Of a stretch of 64,000 nucleotides of DNA, positions 7,809-16,468 are shown piece by piece (position 1 is the stretch's first letter; every line of letters begins with the position of its first letter). The translations under genes were made by a program, and so were the position numbers. This DNA comes from Thalassobaculum fulvum. Its GTDB lineage: Bacteria; Pseudomonadota; Alphaproteobacteria; Thalassobaculales; Thalassobaculaceae. The notes below the pieces were generated by a model that was not told where the DNA came from, did not search any database, and saw only the letters and a program-made list of their open reading frames with translations. The stretch covers positions 168,590 through 232,589 of the forward strand of contig NZ_BMZS01000002.1 of the NCBI RefSeq assembly GCF_014652915.1. Reading direction: 5' to 3'.

Positions 7809-8207
7809 TCAGCGCGGCGCCGGCAGAGGCTCCGTCCAGTCCGAGCGATCGTGCGGCGGCGGACCGGCGTCGCCGAAATACTCCTCGGCCGCCAGGATCC
7901 GCCCGCCCATCACCCGGTAGAACCCGACGGCGTACAACGCCGTGTCGCCGTCGCAGATCCTGACCCGGGCGACCGCCCCTTCGGCGGTGGCGTCGACCGC
8001 CAGCACCGTGCAGCGCCACACCCCGGGATAGGTCCGGTTCAGCCCGACATAGGCCGCGGGGCTAGGGATCCGCTCGCCGGTCTGCGGCCACACCGCCTGG
8101 AAGCCGCCATCCAGCAGGCGCTGGATGCCCGCCCAGTCGCGGGCGTTCATCCGCTCCCACAGGGCGCGGACCGGATCGGTCGGGTCGGAGATCATGGTCG
8201 CCAGCAT
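7809..8207 (-). CDS. SnoaL-like / NTF2-fold protein
   Basis: A 132-residue protein with the size and pattern of SnoaL-like (NTF2 fold) proteins: an N-terminal helix with LWERMNARDWAGIQRLL, a central VWPQTGERIPSPAAYVGLNRTYPG segment, and C-terminal strands ending RILAAEEYFGDAG. Such proteins are small isomerases, hydrolases or binding proteins and the ligand cannot be predicted. A second in-frame ATG 12 bases downstream is possible. It is divergent from gapR across a gap with an inverted repeat. Confidence 0.75.
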   Translation of the reverse strand: MLATMISDPTDPVRALWERMNARDWAGIQRLLDGGFQAVWPQTGERIPSPAAYVGLNRTYPGVWRCTVLAVDATAEGAVARVRICDGDTALYAVGFYRVMGGRILAAEEYFGDAGPPPHDRSDWTEPLPAPR

Positions 8208-8239
8208 GGGTTCGATGTTCTTTTTTTGTTCTTATCCTG

Positions 8240-8261
8240 TCAAGCCCCGTTTGCGGCTTGA
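8240..8261. promoter_or_regulatory. Inverted repeat TCAAGCC-N8-GGCTTGA and -35 of the SnoaL-like gene
   Basis: A perfect 7-base inverted repeat in the divergent SnoaL/gapR gap. On the minus strand its inner edge is continuous with TTGACA, followed after 17 bases by GAACAT, a plausible promoter for the SnoaL-like gene that includes the A-rich run at 8221-8227. Binding here could affect both genes. Confidence 0.4.
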
Positions 8262-8321
8262 ACGCCCCCGCGCGGGCGGCTAGGTTCCGGCCCCTGTTCA
8301 AGCGGCCGAATCGAGGATGAC

Positions 8322-8567
8322 ATGGTGGACGTGGGCGGCATCGCGGGCGATCAGCTCCGCTCCTACATCGAGCGGATCGAGCGCCTGGAAGAGGAAAAGG
8401 CGGCGCTGTCCGCCGACATCCGCGACGTGTTCGCCGAGGCCAAGGGCAACGGCTTCGACGTCAAGATCATGCGCCAGGTCATCAAGCTCCGGAAGATGGA
8501 CAAGGACGACCGGGACGAGCTGGAGACCGTGCTCGACCTGTACAAGCGCGCGCTCGGCATGGAGTGA
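8322..8567 (+). CDS. gapR: GapR family nucleoid-associated protein (DUF2312)
   Basis: An 81-residue DUF2312 protein. GapR in Caulobacter binds overtwisted DNA ahead of forks and RNA polymerase and stimulates topoisomerases; the family is typical of Alphaproteobacteria. The N-terminal coiled-coil DQLRSYIERIERLEEEK and the later segment GFDVKIMRQVIKLRKMDK are as in the family. It stands alone and is followed by a REP-like repeat. Confidence 0.93.
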   Translation: MVDVGGIAGDQLRSYIERIERLEEEKAALSADIRDVFAEAKGNGFDVKIMRQVIKLRKMDKDDRDELETVLDLYKRALGME

Positions 8568-8575
8568 CACCGGCC

Positions 8576-8694
8576 GATGGGTCCCGGATCGGCCGCGCTC
8601 GCGCGACCGTCCGGGATGAGGTCGAGGGAATTCGACAACCATGCCCTGATCCCGGCCGGAGCGGCGAAGCCGCGAAGAGCCGGAACCCACCCCT
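8576..8694. repeat. REP-like inverted repeat element, copy 1
   Basis: The gapR/oxidoreductase gap contains a small inverted repeat (GTCCCGGATCGG facing CCGTCCGGGAT) and then CGCGAAGAGCCGGAACCCAC (8671-8690). That 20-base word recurs exactly, inverted, at 17964-17983, and its core GAGCCGGAACCCAC recurs at 17910-17923. It is intergenic and has no coding sense. Confidence 0.6.
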
Positions 8695-8702
8695 TGCGCT
8701 GA

Positions 8703-11700
8703 CTACTCCGCCGCGGTCTTCGCCGCCTCGGGATTCCTGAGCCGGCCGAGCAGGGTCGCCTTCTCCGCCTCGGCCCGTGCCACATGGCGTTCCTTGACGT
8801 GGCCGAAGCCGCGGATGTGCTCCGGCACGCTGGCCAGCTCGACGGCGACGGCGTGGGTCTCCGGCGTCAGCCGCGCGACGATCTCGTCGACGGTCGCGAA
8901 GTACTCGTCGCGCAGCCGGCGCTCCATCTTCCGCTCCTCGCCGCGGCCGAACAGGTCGAGCGGCCCGCCGCGCAGCCCCTTCAGCGATGCCAGCACCCGG
9001 AACGCCGGCATCATCCAGGCCCCGTAGATCGCCTTCTTCAGATGGCCGGTCTGCGGGTCGCGCTGCGCGAAGCTCGGCGGGGCGAGATGGAAGCGCAGCT
9101 TGAAGTCGCCCTCGAACTGCTCGCGCAGCTTCCGCTGGAACGAGCCGTCGGTGTACAGCCGCGCGACCTCGTACTCGTCCTTGATCGCCATCAGCTTGTA
9201 GGCGTAGCGCGCCACCGCCCTGGCGAGGTCGTCGCGGCCCGGCGTCGCCTTGCCCTCGGCCGCCGCCACCTTGTCGACCAGCGCCTTGTAGCGCGCCGCG
9301 TAGGCGGCGTCCTGGTAGGCGGTCAGGCCGTCGACGCGGATCTTCACGATCTCGTCGAGCGTCTCCGCGAAGGTCGAGCGCAGCGACTTTGCCGCCGGCT
9401 TCGGCTCGATCAGCCGCTCCACCGCCTCGCGGTCGTGGGCGGTGCGCCGGCCCCACAGGAAGGCCTGCTGGTTGAACTTGACGGCCACGCCGTTCAGCTC
9501 GATCGCCCGGTCGATCGCCTCGCGCCCGATCGGCACCAGGCCGAGCTGCCACGCGTAGCCGAGCATGAACAGGTTGGCGGCGATCGAGTCGCCGAGCAGC
9601 TTGCTGGCGATCCGGTAGGCGTCGACGAACTCGGTCGAGTTGTCGCCGGCGGCGCCGCGCAGGATCGACTGCATGCTGTCGGACGGGAACACCATGTCGG
9701 GGTTCTGGGTGAACCGGCCGGTCATGGTCTCGTGGGTGTTGACCACGGCCCGGGTCTTGTCGCGGCTGATCGCCTCCAGCCCGTCCTTCGAGGTCGCCGT
9801 GGCGATGTCGCAGGCCAGCAGCAGGTCGGTCGCCCCGGAGGCGATGCGCGGCGCGTGCAGGGCGTCGGGCGAAGCCCCGATCTTGACGTGGCTCAGCACG
9901 GCGCCGCCCTTCTGGGCGAGGCCGATCATGTCGAGCGTGGTGGCGCCCTTGCCTTCAAGATGCGCGGCCATGCCGAGCAGCGCGCCGATCGTAACCACGC
10001 CGGTGCCGCCGATGCCGGTGACCAGGATGGCGTATGGCTCGTCCAGCGACGGCAGGGTCGGCTCGGGCAGCACCTCGAACACGTCGGGTGCGCCCGCGGC
10101 CGCCGGCTTCGGCGCCGCCGAGGCGGTCTTGCGGACCTTGCCGCCGATCACGTCGACAAAGCTCGGGCAGAACCCCTTCACGCAGGAGAAGTCCTTGTTG
10201 CAGCTCGACTGGTCGATCGCCCGCTTGCGGCCGAACTCGGTCTCCAGCGGCAGCACCGACACGCAGTTCGACTGCAGGCCGCAGTCGCCGCAGCCCTCGC
10301 ACACCGCCTCGTTGATGAACACCCGGCGGTTCGGGTCCTCCATGGTGCCGCGCTTGCGGCGCCGGCGCTTCTCGGCCGCACAGGTCTGGTCGTAGATCAG
10401 CACGGTGACGCCGGGAGTCTCGCGCAGCTCGCGCTGGACCTCGTCCAGGTCGTCACGGTGGTGGATGCGGGTGCCGGCCGGCCAGATGTCGTCGGACGGG
10501 TACTTGTCCGGGTCGTCGGTGACCACGTCGAGCCGGGCGACGCCCTCGGCCGCGACCTGGCGGGCGATCATCCAGGGGGTGAGCGAATTGTCCGACGGCT
10601 GGCCGCCGGTCATGGCGACCGCGTCGTTGAACAGGATCTTGTAGGTGATGTTGGCCTTGGAGGCGACCGCCATCCGGATCGCCATGCTGCCCGAGTGATT
10701 GTAGGTGCCGTCGCCGAGGTTGGCGAACACGTGCGGGGTCTCGGTGAACGGCGCCTGGCCGATCCACGAGGTGCCCTCGCCGCCCATCTGGGTGAAGGTC
10801 TCGGTCTTCCGCTCGGGCATCCAGGCCGCCATGAAGTGGCAGCCGATGCCGGCGACCGCGCGGCTGCCCTCGGGCACCCGGGTCGAGGTGTTGTGCGGGC
10901 AGCCCGAGCAGAAATACGGGGTGCGCTGGAACTCGCTCGGCTGCTTCTCGGCGCCGGCCTCGATGCGCTGCCGGATCAGGGCGCGACGGGCCTTCACGCG
11001 CTCGACGTCGGCGAACGCCAGAACCCGATCGGCGATCGCCAGCGCCACTTCGTTGGCGTGCAGCTCGCCGTTGATCCGGAACAGCTTGCGGCCGTCGGCG
11101 TCTTCCTTGCCCTCGACCACCGGCCGCCGGTCGCCCGGCAGGTCGTACAGGATGTCCTTGAGCTGCCACTCGATCAGCGAGCGCTTCTCCTCGACCACCA
11201 GCACCCGCTCGGCGCCGGCACAGGCCTCGCGCGCGCCCTCGCGCTCCAGCGGCCACGGCATGCCGACCTTGTAGACCCGGATCCCAAGGTCACGGGCCAG
11301 CTCGGCGTCGATGCCGAGGTCGTCGAGGGCCTGGCGGACGTCGAGGTAGGACTTGCCGGTGGTGACGATCACCAGCCGCGGCTTCGGGCTGTCGATCACC
11401 ACCCTGTCGATAGCGTTGGCGCGCGCGAAGGCGGCGACCGCCGGCATCTTCCAGTCGTGCAGCCGCTCTTCCTGCTCGAGCCAGGGGTCCGGCCAGCGGA
11501 TGTGCAGGCCGCCCGGCGGCATGGCGAACTCGGGCGTGACGATCTTCAGGGCCTGGACGTCGGTCTCGACCGAGGCCGAGCTGTCCATGATCTCGGCGGT
11601 GGTCTTGAAGCCGACCCACACCCCGGCGAACCGGCCCATGGCGAAGCCGAGCAACCCGAAGTCGAGGGTGTCCTGCACGCCGGCCGGGTTCAGCACCGGG

Positions 11701-12203
11701 ATCGAGGCGTCGACGAAGGCGAAGTCGCTCTGGTGCGGCACGGTCGAGGACTTGGCGACGTGGTCGTCGCCGGCGATCGCCAGCACGCCGCCCCAGGGCG
11801 AGGTGCCCGCGAAGTTGGCGTGCTTGAACACGTCGCCCGAGCGGTCGACGCCCGGCCCCTTGCCGTACCAGATGCCGAACACGCCGTCGTGGGTGGCGCC
11901 GTCGAACAGGTTCGACTGCTGGCTGCCCCAGACCGCGGTGGCGGCCAGCTCCTCGTTCACGCCGGGCTGGAAGTGCACGTGGTGCTGCTTCAGCAGCTTG
12001 CCGGCCCGCCACAGCTGCTGGTCGTAGGTGCCGACCGGCGAGCCGCGGTACCCGGAGATGAAGCAGCCGGTGTTCTTACCGGCAGCCAGGTCGCGGCGCC
12101 GCTGGATCAGCGGCAGCCGGACCAGCGCCTGCACGCCGGTCAGATAGATCCGTCCCCGGTCGAGGGTATACTTGTCGTCGAGTGTGACCTCGGCCAACGC
12201 CAT
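8703..12203 (-). CDS. Indolepyruvate ferredoxin oxidoreductase, fused subunits
   Basis: A 1166-residue cytoplasmic enzyme that decarboxylates aryl or branched 2-oxo acids to acyl-CoA with ferredoxin reduction, in the fused form usual in proteobacteria. The N-terminal two thirds carry the oxidoreductase/TPP domains, with GDGTYNHSGS and NDAVAMTGGQ for thiamine diphosphate binding. A ferredoxin-like segment CEGCGDCGLQSNC plus SCNKDFSCVKGFC supplies Fe-S ligands. The C-terminal third begins VTGIGGTGVVTIG, the 2-oxoacid oxidoreductase gamma-type domain. The ATG at 12203 is preferred over one 33 bases upstream because GGGAGG precedes it. Confidence 0.92.
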   Translation of the reverse strand: MALAEVTLDDKYTLDRGRIYLTGVQALVRLPLIQRRRDLAAGKNTGCFISGYRGSPVGTYDQQLWRAGKLLKQHHVHFQPGVNEELAATAVWGSQQSNLFDGATHDGVFGIWYGKGPGVDRSGDVFKHANFAGTSPWGGVLAIAGDDHVAKSSTVPHQSDFAFVDASIPVLNPAGVQDTLDFGLLGFAMGRFAGVWVGFKTTAEIMDSSASVETDVQALKIVTPEFAMPPGGLHIRWPDPWLEQEERLHDWKMPAVAAFARANAIDRVVIDSPKPRLVIVTTGKSYLDVRQALDDLGIDAELARDLGIRVYKVGMPWPLEREGAREACAGAERVLVVEEKRSLIEWQLKDILYDLPGDRRPVVEGKEDADGRKLFRINGELHANEVALAIADRVLAFADVERVKARRALIRQRIEAGAEKQPSEFQRTPYFCSGCPHNTSTRVPEGSRAVAGIGCHFMAAWMPERKTETFTQMGGEGTSWIGQAPFTETPHVFANLGDGTYNHSGSMAIRMAVASKANITYKILFNDAVAMTGGQPSDNSLTPWMIARQVAAEGVARLDVVTDDPDKYPSDDIWPAGTRIHHRDDLDEVQRELRETPGVTVLIYDQTCAAEKRRRRKRGTMEDPNRRVFINEAVCEGCGDCGLQSNCVSVLPLETEFGRKRAIDQSSCNKDFSCVKGFCPSFVDVIGGKVRKTASAAPKPAAAGAPDVFEVLPEPTLPSLDEPYAILVTGIGGTGVVTIGALLGMAAHLEGKGATTLDMIGLAQKGGAVLSHVKIGASPDALHAPRIASGATDLLLACDIATATSKDGLEAISRDKTRAVVNTHETMTGRFTQNPDMVFPSDSMQSILRGAAGDNSTEFVDAYRIASKLLGDSIAANLFMLGYAWQLGLVPIGREAIDRAIELNGVAVKFNQQAFLWGRRTAHDREAVERLIEPKPAAKSLRSTFAETLDEIVKIRVDGLTAYQDAAYAARYKALVDKVAAAEGKATPGRDDLARAVARYAYKLMAIKDEYEVARLYTDGSFQRKLREQFEGDFKLRFHLAPPSFAQRDPQTGHLKKAIYGAWMMPAFRVLASLKGLRGGPLDLFGRGEERKMERRLRDEYFATVDEIVARLTPETHAVAVELASVPEHIRGFGHVKERHVARAEAEKATLLGRLRNPEAAKTAAE

Positions 12204-12517
12204 CGCTTCTGCCTCCCGGCCCCTGCTTCTCGCCACGACTAACGTGGGGTCGGGGGCGCTGGAAATAAGGTAAGTCTTCCTGACCTATTCGGCAATCGCC
12301 TGCAAGCCATAGAGCACGACGCCGCGGCGGCGGCGCACCGCCACGGGCCGACTCGCCGACTCTATAGCATGGCAATCGCCGGGAAACCGGACCCGCACCC
12401 AAAACAGCATTCGTGCCGAAGCACGACCGTCGACGACGGCGTCTGGCGCTGCCGGACTTGCCAATACCTCATTGATAGTTGATATCAACTTATGCACGGC
12501 AACCGGAGCAGCACCTC
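12204..12517. other. 314-base divergent intergenic region
   Basis: This gap separates the oxidoreductase (minus) and AHSA1-type (plus) genes and should hold both promoters. It contains the palindrome at 12477-12490, a direct repeat of GGCAATCGCC (near 12291 and 12371), and facing ATAGAG / CTCTAT words. A 70-codon minus-strand frame crosses it but has no sign of being a gene. No RNA gene was recognised. Confidence 0.5.
12477..12490. promoter_or_regulatory. 14-base palindrome, second copy of the GTTGATATCAAC operator
   Basis: AGTTGATATCAACT lies 27 bases before the AHSA1-type start codon. The inner 12 bases equal those of the palindrome at 1620-1635 before the PhnB-like gene. It probably binds the same dimeric regulator. 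Confidence 0.55.
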
Positions 12518-13000
12518 ATGACCGTCGACATCCGCACGGAGAAACCCTCCGACCGCGAGCTGGTCCTCGCCTGCACCTTCGACGCGCCGCCGGAGATGGT
12601 CTACCGGGCCTGGACCGAGCCGGCTCTGCTCAAGCGCTGGTTCGCGCCCCGCCCCTACGAGACGCCGGTCGCCGAGCTCGACGTGCGAGCGGGCGGCGCC
12701 AGCCGGATCGTCATGCGCGGCCCCGACGGCCAGGAGTATCCGTGCCCCGGCGTGTACCTCGAGGTGGTCGAGAACCGGCGGCTGATCATGACGGATGCCT
12801 ACACCGCCGCCTGGGAACCGGCCGCCAAGCCGTTCATGACCACGATCCTGAGCTTCGAGAAGGACGGCGGCCGCACCCGCTACACCGCCCGGGTCCTGCA
12901 CTGGTCCGCCGAGGACTGCGACGCGCACGAGCGGATGGGCTTTCACGAAGGCTGGAGCCAGGCGGCCCGGCAGCTGGCCGAGGTCGTCGCGACCCTTTGA
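12518..13000 (+). CDS. SRPBCC family protein, AHSA1 domain
   Basis: A 160-residue START/Bet v1-like protein of the AHSA1 (activator of Hsp90 ATPase-like) branch, which forms a single hydrophobic-ligand cavity. Typical elements are TFDAPPEMVYRAWTEPALLKRWFAP near the N-terminus and a C-terminal HEGWSQAARQLAEVVATL helix. The ATG at 12518 has GGAG at 12505-12508. Bacterial genes of this kind often sit under ArsR-type repressors together with PhnB-like proteins; here the link is the shared palindrome rather than adjacency. No ligand is proposed. Confidence 0.88.
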   Translation: MTVDIRTEKPSDRELVLACTFDAPPEMVYRAWTEPALLKRWFAPRPYETPVAELDVRAGGASRIVMRGPDGQEYPCPGVYLEVVENRRLIMTDAYTAAWEPAAKPFMTTILSFEKDGGRTRYTARVLHWSAEDCDAHERMGFHEGWSQAARQLAEVVATL

Positions 13001-13101
13001 TTCCGCTCCCCGTCTCGACGCGGCCCGGCGCTGCGGTTATGCATTCCGGGCTCGTCGGGCGGGCCCGCCGGGCGGATGCAACGGGATAGAGGGTCGTCTG
13101 G

Positions 13102-14103
13102 ATGACCGTTCTGGTGACCGGGGTTGCCGGCTTCATCGGCATGCACGTGGCGAAGGCGCTGCTGGACCGCGGCGACCGCGTCGTCGGCATCGACAACCTC
13201 AACGCCTACTACGATCCCGCGCTCAAGCAGGCCCGGCTCGCCGAGTTGCAGGGCCGCAACGGCTTCACCTTCGACGCCGTCGACTTCTCCGACCGCGAGG
13301 CCATGGCGGCCTACGACGACGCCCATCCCGAGATCGACCGGATCGTCCACCTCGGCGCCCAGGCCGGCGTGCGCTACTCGATCGAGCAGCCCTTCGAGTA
13401 CCTGCAGGCCAACCTCATGGGCCACCTGGTCATGATGGAGATGGCGCGCAGCCGCATGGACCGGTCTCCGGGCGACGGGGGCCTCAAGCACTTCGTGTAC
13501 GCCAGCTCGTCCTCGGTCTACGGCGCCAACCGCGAGGTGCCGTTCTCGGTCGAGGACAGGGCCGACCGGCCGATGTCGTTCTACGGGGCGACCAAGAAGG
13601 CCAACGAGGTGATGAGCTACAGCTACGCCAGCCTGTACGGCATCCCGAGCACCGGCCTGCGGTTCTTCACGGTGTACGGGCCGTGGGGCCGACCGGACAT
13701 GTCGCCCTGGCTGTTCGCCGACCGGATCCTGCGCGGACGGCCGATCGACGTGTTCAACAACGGCCAGATGCGCCGCGACTTCACCTATATCGACGACATC
13801 GTCGCCGGCGTGATCGCCGCCCTGGACCGGCCGCCGGCCGCCTCCGGGACCGACGCGCCGGCCGCCGTCTACAACCTCGGCAACCACCGGCCGGTGGCCC
13901 TGCTCGACTACATCCGGGTGATCGAGTCGGCCTGCGGGAAACCGGCCGAGCTGGTGATGAAGCCGATGCAGCCCGGCGACGTGCTGGAGACCTACGCCGA
14001 CATCGAGGCCAGCCGCCGCGACCTCGGCTACGAGCCGGCCACGCCGATCGAGGTCGGCATTCCGCGATTCGTCGACTGGTTCCGGCGCTACCACGGGCTT
14101 TAG
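13102..14103 (+). CDS. UDP-glucuronate 4-epimerase (NAD-dependent epimerase)
   Basis: A 333-residue short-chain dehydrogenase-like epimerase that interconverts UDP-glucuronate and UDP-galacturonate for surface polysaccharide. The Rossmann motif GVAGFIG opens the protein, IDNLNAYYDPALK follows beta-2, ASSSSVYGAN carries the catalytic Ser/Thr region, and SFYGATKKAN supplies Tyr-x3-Lys. LRFFTVYGPWGRPDM and RRDFTYIDDIV are diagnostic of the glucuronate epimerase clade. No other polysaccharide genes adjoin it. Confidence 0.9.
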   Translation: MTVLVTGVAGFIGMHVAKALLDRGDRVVGIDNLNAYYDPALKQARLAELQGRNGFTFDAVDFSDREAMAAYDDAHPEIDRIVHLGAQAGVRYSIEQPFEYLQANLMGHLVMMEMARSRMDRSPGDGGLKHFVYASSSSVYGANREVPFSVEDRADRPMSFYGATKKANEVMSYSYASLYGIPSTGLRFFTVYGPWGRPDMSPWLFADRILRGRPIDVFNNGQMRRDFTYIDDIVAGVIAALDRPPAASGTDAPAAVYNLGNHRPVALLDYIRVIESACGKPAELVMKPMQPGDVLETYADIEASRRDLGYEPATPIEVGIPRFVDWFRRYHGL

Positions 14104-14208
14104 GGCCCGCCCCGGCTGCGCCACCGTCGCGACTCGCCGCGGTCGTCATCGCGGATATATGATGCCGCCCGCAACGACGGACGGCCGTCTCCAGAACGGA
14201 ACCTCGCC

Positions 14209-14940
14209 ATGCCGGACCAGCTTCGTCACATAACCACCCTGGTCGCCGCGATCCTGGTCGCCGTCGGCCTCGCCGCCGCCGGCAAGTTCGTCGGCGACGG
14301 GTTCCGTATGGGACGCGCCGCCGACCGCTACGTGACCGTGAAGGGCCTGGCCGAGCGCACCGTGACCGCCGACCTGGCGGTCTGGCCGATCCGCGTCACC
14401 GCCACCGGCAACGACCTGGGCGCGGTGCAGTCCAAGGTCGACCAGTCGGTCGACTCGCTGACCGTGTTCCTGGTCGGCGAGGGCTTGCCCAAGGAGGCGC
14501 TGGAGCGCGGCCGGGTCGAGGTCAACGACCTGATGGCCAGCCCGTACCGCCCCGAGGGCGCCGACAAGGCCCGCTACATCATCGCCCAGACCGTCACCGT
14601 GCGGACCGCCGAGGTCGACAAGGTGCGGACAGCCAGCGCCCGCACCGGCGAGCTGGTGAAGCTCGGCGTGGTGTTCGGCGACACCGGCGGCCCGGTCTAC
14701 GCCTTCACCGGGCTGAACGAGATCAAGCCGGAGATGATCGCCGAGGCCACCAAGGCGGCGCGCGCCGGCGCCGAGCAGTTCGCCGCCGACAGCGGCAGCA
14801 GCGTCGGCGCGATCCGGCAGGCGAACCAGGGCGTGTTCACCATCGGCGGTCGCGAGGGCGTCGGCGCCGCGCTCGCCGACGGCGAGGTCGAGAAGCGGGT
14901 GCGCGTGGTCTCGACCATCGAGTTCTTCCTGGTCGAGTAG
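14209..14940 (+). CDS. SIMPL domain protein (DUF541)
   Basis: A 243-residue protein with an N-terminal membrane anchor (residues about 8-30) and a periplasmic SIMPL domain. RYVTVKGLAERTVTADLAVWPI and the C-terminal RVRVVSTIEFFLVE are characteristic. SIMPL proteins such as E. coli YggE are linked to oxidative-stress protection or outer-membrane function, but no enzymatic role is established. TATAT at 14156-14160 upstream may be part of its promoter. Confidence 0.9.
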   Translation: MPDQLRHITTLVAAILVAVGLAAAGKFVGDGFRMGRAADRYVTVKGLAERTVTADLAVWPIRVTATGNDLGAVQSKVDQSVDSLTVFLVGEGLPKEALERGRVEVNDLMASPYRPEGADKARYIIAQTVTVRTAEVDKVRTASARTGELVKLGVVFGDTGGPVYAFTGLNEIKPEMIAEATKAARAGAEQFAADSGSSVGAIRQANQGVFTIGGREGVGAALADGEVEKRVRVVSTIEFFLVE

Positions 14941-14949
14941 CCCCGGCCG

Positions 14950-16365
14950 ATGGCCGATACCCTGATCGCCGACCTGTGCGCCGTCCTGGGCGACGACGGG
15001 GTGCTGACCGAACCGGGCGACCGTGCCGGCTACGAGACCGACCTGCTGAAGACCCGCACCGGCCGGGCGCTCGCGGTGCTGCGGCCGCGCTCGACCGGGC
15101 AGGTGTCGGCGGCCGTCCGGTTGTGTGCCGCCGCGGGCGTCGCGGTCGTACCCCAGGGCGGCAATACCGGCTTCTGCGGCGGCGCCACCCCGCCGCCCGA
15201 CGGCTCGGCCGTGGTGCTGTCGACCGAACGCCTGACCCGGATCCGCCACCTCGACCCGCTCGGCGGCCACATGACCGTCGAGGCCGGCGTGACCCTGGCC
15301 GACGCCCGCGCCGAGGCGGAGCGGCACGGCCGGCTGCTGGCCCTGCACCACGGCGGGCTGTCGTCGCGGATTGGCGGCAACGTCGCCACCAACGCCGGCG
15401 GCAACAACGTGCTGCACTACGGCATGGCCCGCGGCCTGGTACTGGGTCTCGAGGTGGTGCTGGCCGACGGCCGGGTCTGGGACGGCCTGCGGGCGTTGGC
15501 CAAGGACAACGCCGGCACCGACCTCAAGCAACTGTTCATCGGCACCGAGGGCACCCTCGGGATCGTCACCGCCGCGGTGCTGAAGCTGCACCCGCTACCG
15601 CAGGCGGTGGCGACCGCGCTGGTGGCGGTGCCCGACCCGGACGCCGCCCTCGCCGTGCTGGCCCGGCTGCAGCGGGAGGTCGGCGAGGCGGTGTCGGCGG
15701 CCGAGCTGATCCCACGCGCCGGGCTCGACCTGCATTTCGCCCGGAGCGGAGGCCGGAGCGGCGCCCGCGAACCGTTCGACCGGCCGCACGACTGGCAGGT
15801 GCTGGTCGAGCTGGCGAGCGGAAGCCGGTTCTTCGACGTCGCCGGCGCCCTGGAAGCCGCCGTCGGCGCCGCCCTGGAGGCCAGCGAGGCCGACGACGCC
15901 GTGATCGCCGCCTCCGAGGCGCAGCGTGCCGGCCTGTGGGCGCTGCGCGAGGGGCTGGCGGTCGCGCAGGTCGAAACGCCCGGCAACCTGAAGAACGACA
16001 CCTCGGTGCCGGTGGCGGCGATCCCCGCCTTCATCCGGGACGCCAGCGTGACATCGGCGGCGATCGTTCCGGGCTGCGTACCGATCCCGTTCGGCCATCT
16101 CGGCGACGGCAACATCCACTTCAACCTGAACCCGCCGCCCGACGGCGACCCGCAGGCCTTCACAGCGCGCTGGCCGGAGCTGATCGCGGCGATCGAGGAC
16201 GTGGCGACCCGGCTCGGCGGCTCGATCGCCGCCGAGCATGGCCTCGGCCGCAGCAAGGTCGCCGCCGCCCGCCGGCTCAAGCCGGCGCTCGACCTGGAGC
16301 TGATGCGGCGCCTGAAGCACGCCCTCGACCCGGACGGCGTGCTGAACCCGGGGGTGATGCTGTAG
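14950..16365 (+). CDS. FAD-binding oxidoreductase, D-2-hydroxyglutarate dehydrogenase / GlcD type
   Basis: A 471-residue flavoprotein of the VAO/GlcD family that oxidises a D-2-hydroxy acid. PQGGNTGFCGGATP and HHGGLSSRIGGNVATNAGG form the FAD-binding PCMH domain (residues about 35-215); KDNAGTDLKQLFIGTEGTLGI follows, as in D-2-hydroxyglutarate dehydrogenases. The C-terminal domain has PFGHLGDGNIHFNL and EHGLGRSKV, with His residues that bind metal and substrate in that group. The start lies nine bases after the SIMPL stop. The exact substrate (2-hydroxyglutarate or lactate-like) is not settled. Confidence 0.88.
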   Translation: MADTLIADLCAVLGDDGVLTEPGDRAGYETDLLKTRTGRALAVLRPRSTGQVSAAVRLCAAAGVAVVPQGGNTGFCGGATPPPDGSAVVLSTERLTRIRHLDPLGGHMTVEAGVTLADARAEAERHGRLLALHHGGLSSRIGGNVATNAGGNNVLHYGMARGLVLGLEVVLADGRVWDGLRALAKDNAGTDLKQLFIGTEGTLGIVTAAVLKLHPLPQAVATALVAVPDPDAALAVLARLQREVGEAVSAAELIPRAGLDLHFARSGGRSGAREPFDRPHDWQVLVELASGSRFFDVAGALEAAVGAALEASEADDAVIAASEAQRAGLWALREGLAVAQVETPGNLKNDTSVPVAAIPAFIRDASVTSAAIVPGCVPIPFGHLGDGNIHFNLNPPPDGDPQAFTARWPELIAAIEDVATRLGGSIAAEHGLGRSKVAAARRLKPALDLELMRRLKHALDPDGVLNPGVML

Positions 16366-16393
16366 GCCGGCTCTGCGCCGCTGAACCGACTGG

Positions 16394-16457
16394 ACACTGC
16401 CCGCGCAGTGTGACACGCCGTCGCCATTCGCATTTCCGGCCCCCTGGTCCGGGGGCC
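16394..16457. terminator. Two stem-loops after the flavoprotein gene
   Basis: ACACTGC-CCGC-GCAGTGT (16394-16411) and GGCCCCC-TGGTCC-GGGGGCC (16438-16457) are perfect 7-base-pair hairpins in the gap before the ABC1 gene. Neither is followed by a T run, so they may slow or protect transcripts rather than terminate them intrinsically. Confidence 0.4.
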
Positions 16458-16468
16458 TTCGCGCCCCT

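Noticed and set aside
8784-12242. Very long plus-strand open frame opposite the indolepyruvate oxidoreductase
   Set aside because: In GC-rich DNA antisense frames stay open for long distances. Its product is an unnatural Arg/Val/Gly/Leu mix with no domain, while the minus strand encodes a complete known enzyme.
12285-12497. 70-codon minus-strand frame in the 314-base gap
   Set aside because: Low-complexity composition, no ribosome binding site, and its start lies inside the palindrome that serves the AHSA1-type gene.
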